Of a stretch of DNA of 13,594 bases, positions 13,529-13,594 are shown one piece after another. Positions within the stretch are counted from its first letter, which is position 1, and each line of letters begins with the position of its first letter. The translations under genes were made by a program, and so were the position numbers. Under the pieces are notes generated by a model. It saw nothing but the letters and a program-made list of their open reading frames with translations, was not told where the DNA came from and searched no databases. Source of the DNA: an uncultured bacterium (GTDB lineage: Bacteria > Hydrogenedentota > Hydrogenedentia > Hydrogenedentales > SLHB01); the NCBI GenBank assembly GCA_937928585.1, contig CALEZK010000094.1, positions 1 to 13,594 on the forward strand, read 5' to 3'.

Positions 13529-13594
13529 TCAGCGTTCTTCCGCGGTACCATCGTGGAGGTAGACCCAGCGGTCGGCCTGTTTCGCGAGGGCTTC
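13529..13594 (-). CDS. 3' end of an unidentified minus-strand gene
   Basis: Read on the minus strand from the window edge, one frame gives 21 codons starting EALAKQADRW, ending DGTAEER, then TGA (complement of 13529-13531). The codon use (GCC, CTC, GCG, GAC, CGC) is like that of neighbouring genes, and the gene would end just before the ferredoxin terminator, a sensible convergent arrangement. The product cannot be named from so little. Confidence 0.45.
   Translation of the reverse strand, partial: EALAKQADRWVYLHDGTAEER

Noticed and set aside
1..13594. CRISPR arrays, tRNA/rRNA genes, transposases, phage genes, toxin-antitoxin or restriction systems
   Set aside because: I found no regularly spaced repeats, no tRNA-like cloverleaf or rRNA signature, and no protein with such family motifs; the only muralytic-like protein has no phage neighbours.

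Overview
This GC-rich bacterial window of about 13.6 kb carries eleven complete protein genes and the 3' end of a twelfth. No rRNA, tRNA, CRISPR array, transposase or integrase is visible. The taxon cannot be fixed from sequence alone. A prepilin-like protein with an H...DG C-terminus, a DUF3299 protein, tandem one-pass Ser/Thr kinases with propeller-like C-termini, and small palindromic extragenic elements together resemble Planctomycetota/Verrucomicrobiota or 'Ca. Hydrogenedentota'-type genomes. That placement is an inference from family distribution.

Layout. (1) 1-323 is a gene-free, C-rich leader. (2) 324-3699 (+) is a tight three-gene run: a CPA2-type cation/proton antiporter fused to a PTS EIIA-like domain, a small TPR protein, and an iron-type alcohol dehydrogenase. 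(3) 3700-3863 is an AT-rich regulatory island with nested inverted repeats and a near-consensus sigma70 promoter overlapped by a palindrome. (4) 3864-8252 (+) holds two paralogous transmembrane Ser/Thr kinases 21 bp apart, each with a cytoplasmic kinase domain, one TM helix and an extracytoplasmic region with beta-propeller-like repeats. (5) 8253-8408 is a convergent gap with a perfect 28-bp palindrome and a second, related-looking element. (6) 8409-10345 (-) is a translationally coupled pair: a lipoprotein, then a lysozyme-like protein without a signal peptide. (7) 10486-12903 (-) reads prepilin-like protein, DUF3299 secreted protein, GT2 glycosyltransferase. (8) A divergent promoter region leads to a 7Fe-8S ferredoxin (13118-13453, +) with a textbook terminator. 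(9) The window ends inside the 3' end of an unidentified minus-strand gene.

Most genes concern the cell envelope: ion transport, signal sensing across the membrane, glycan synthesis, peptidoglycan cleavage and a pilin-like secreted protein. No complete new defence or mobile system is evident. The most unusual items are the tandem propeller kinases with their structured promoter, the coupled lipoprotein/lysozyme-like pair, the probable CTG start and Ser-Asp ion-site variant of the antiporter, and the paired palindromic elements.
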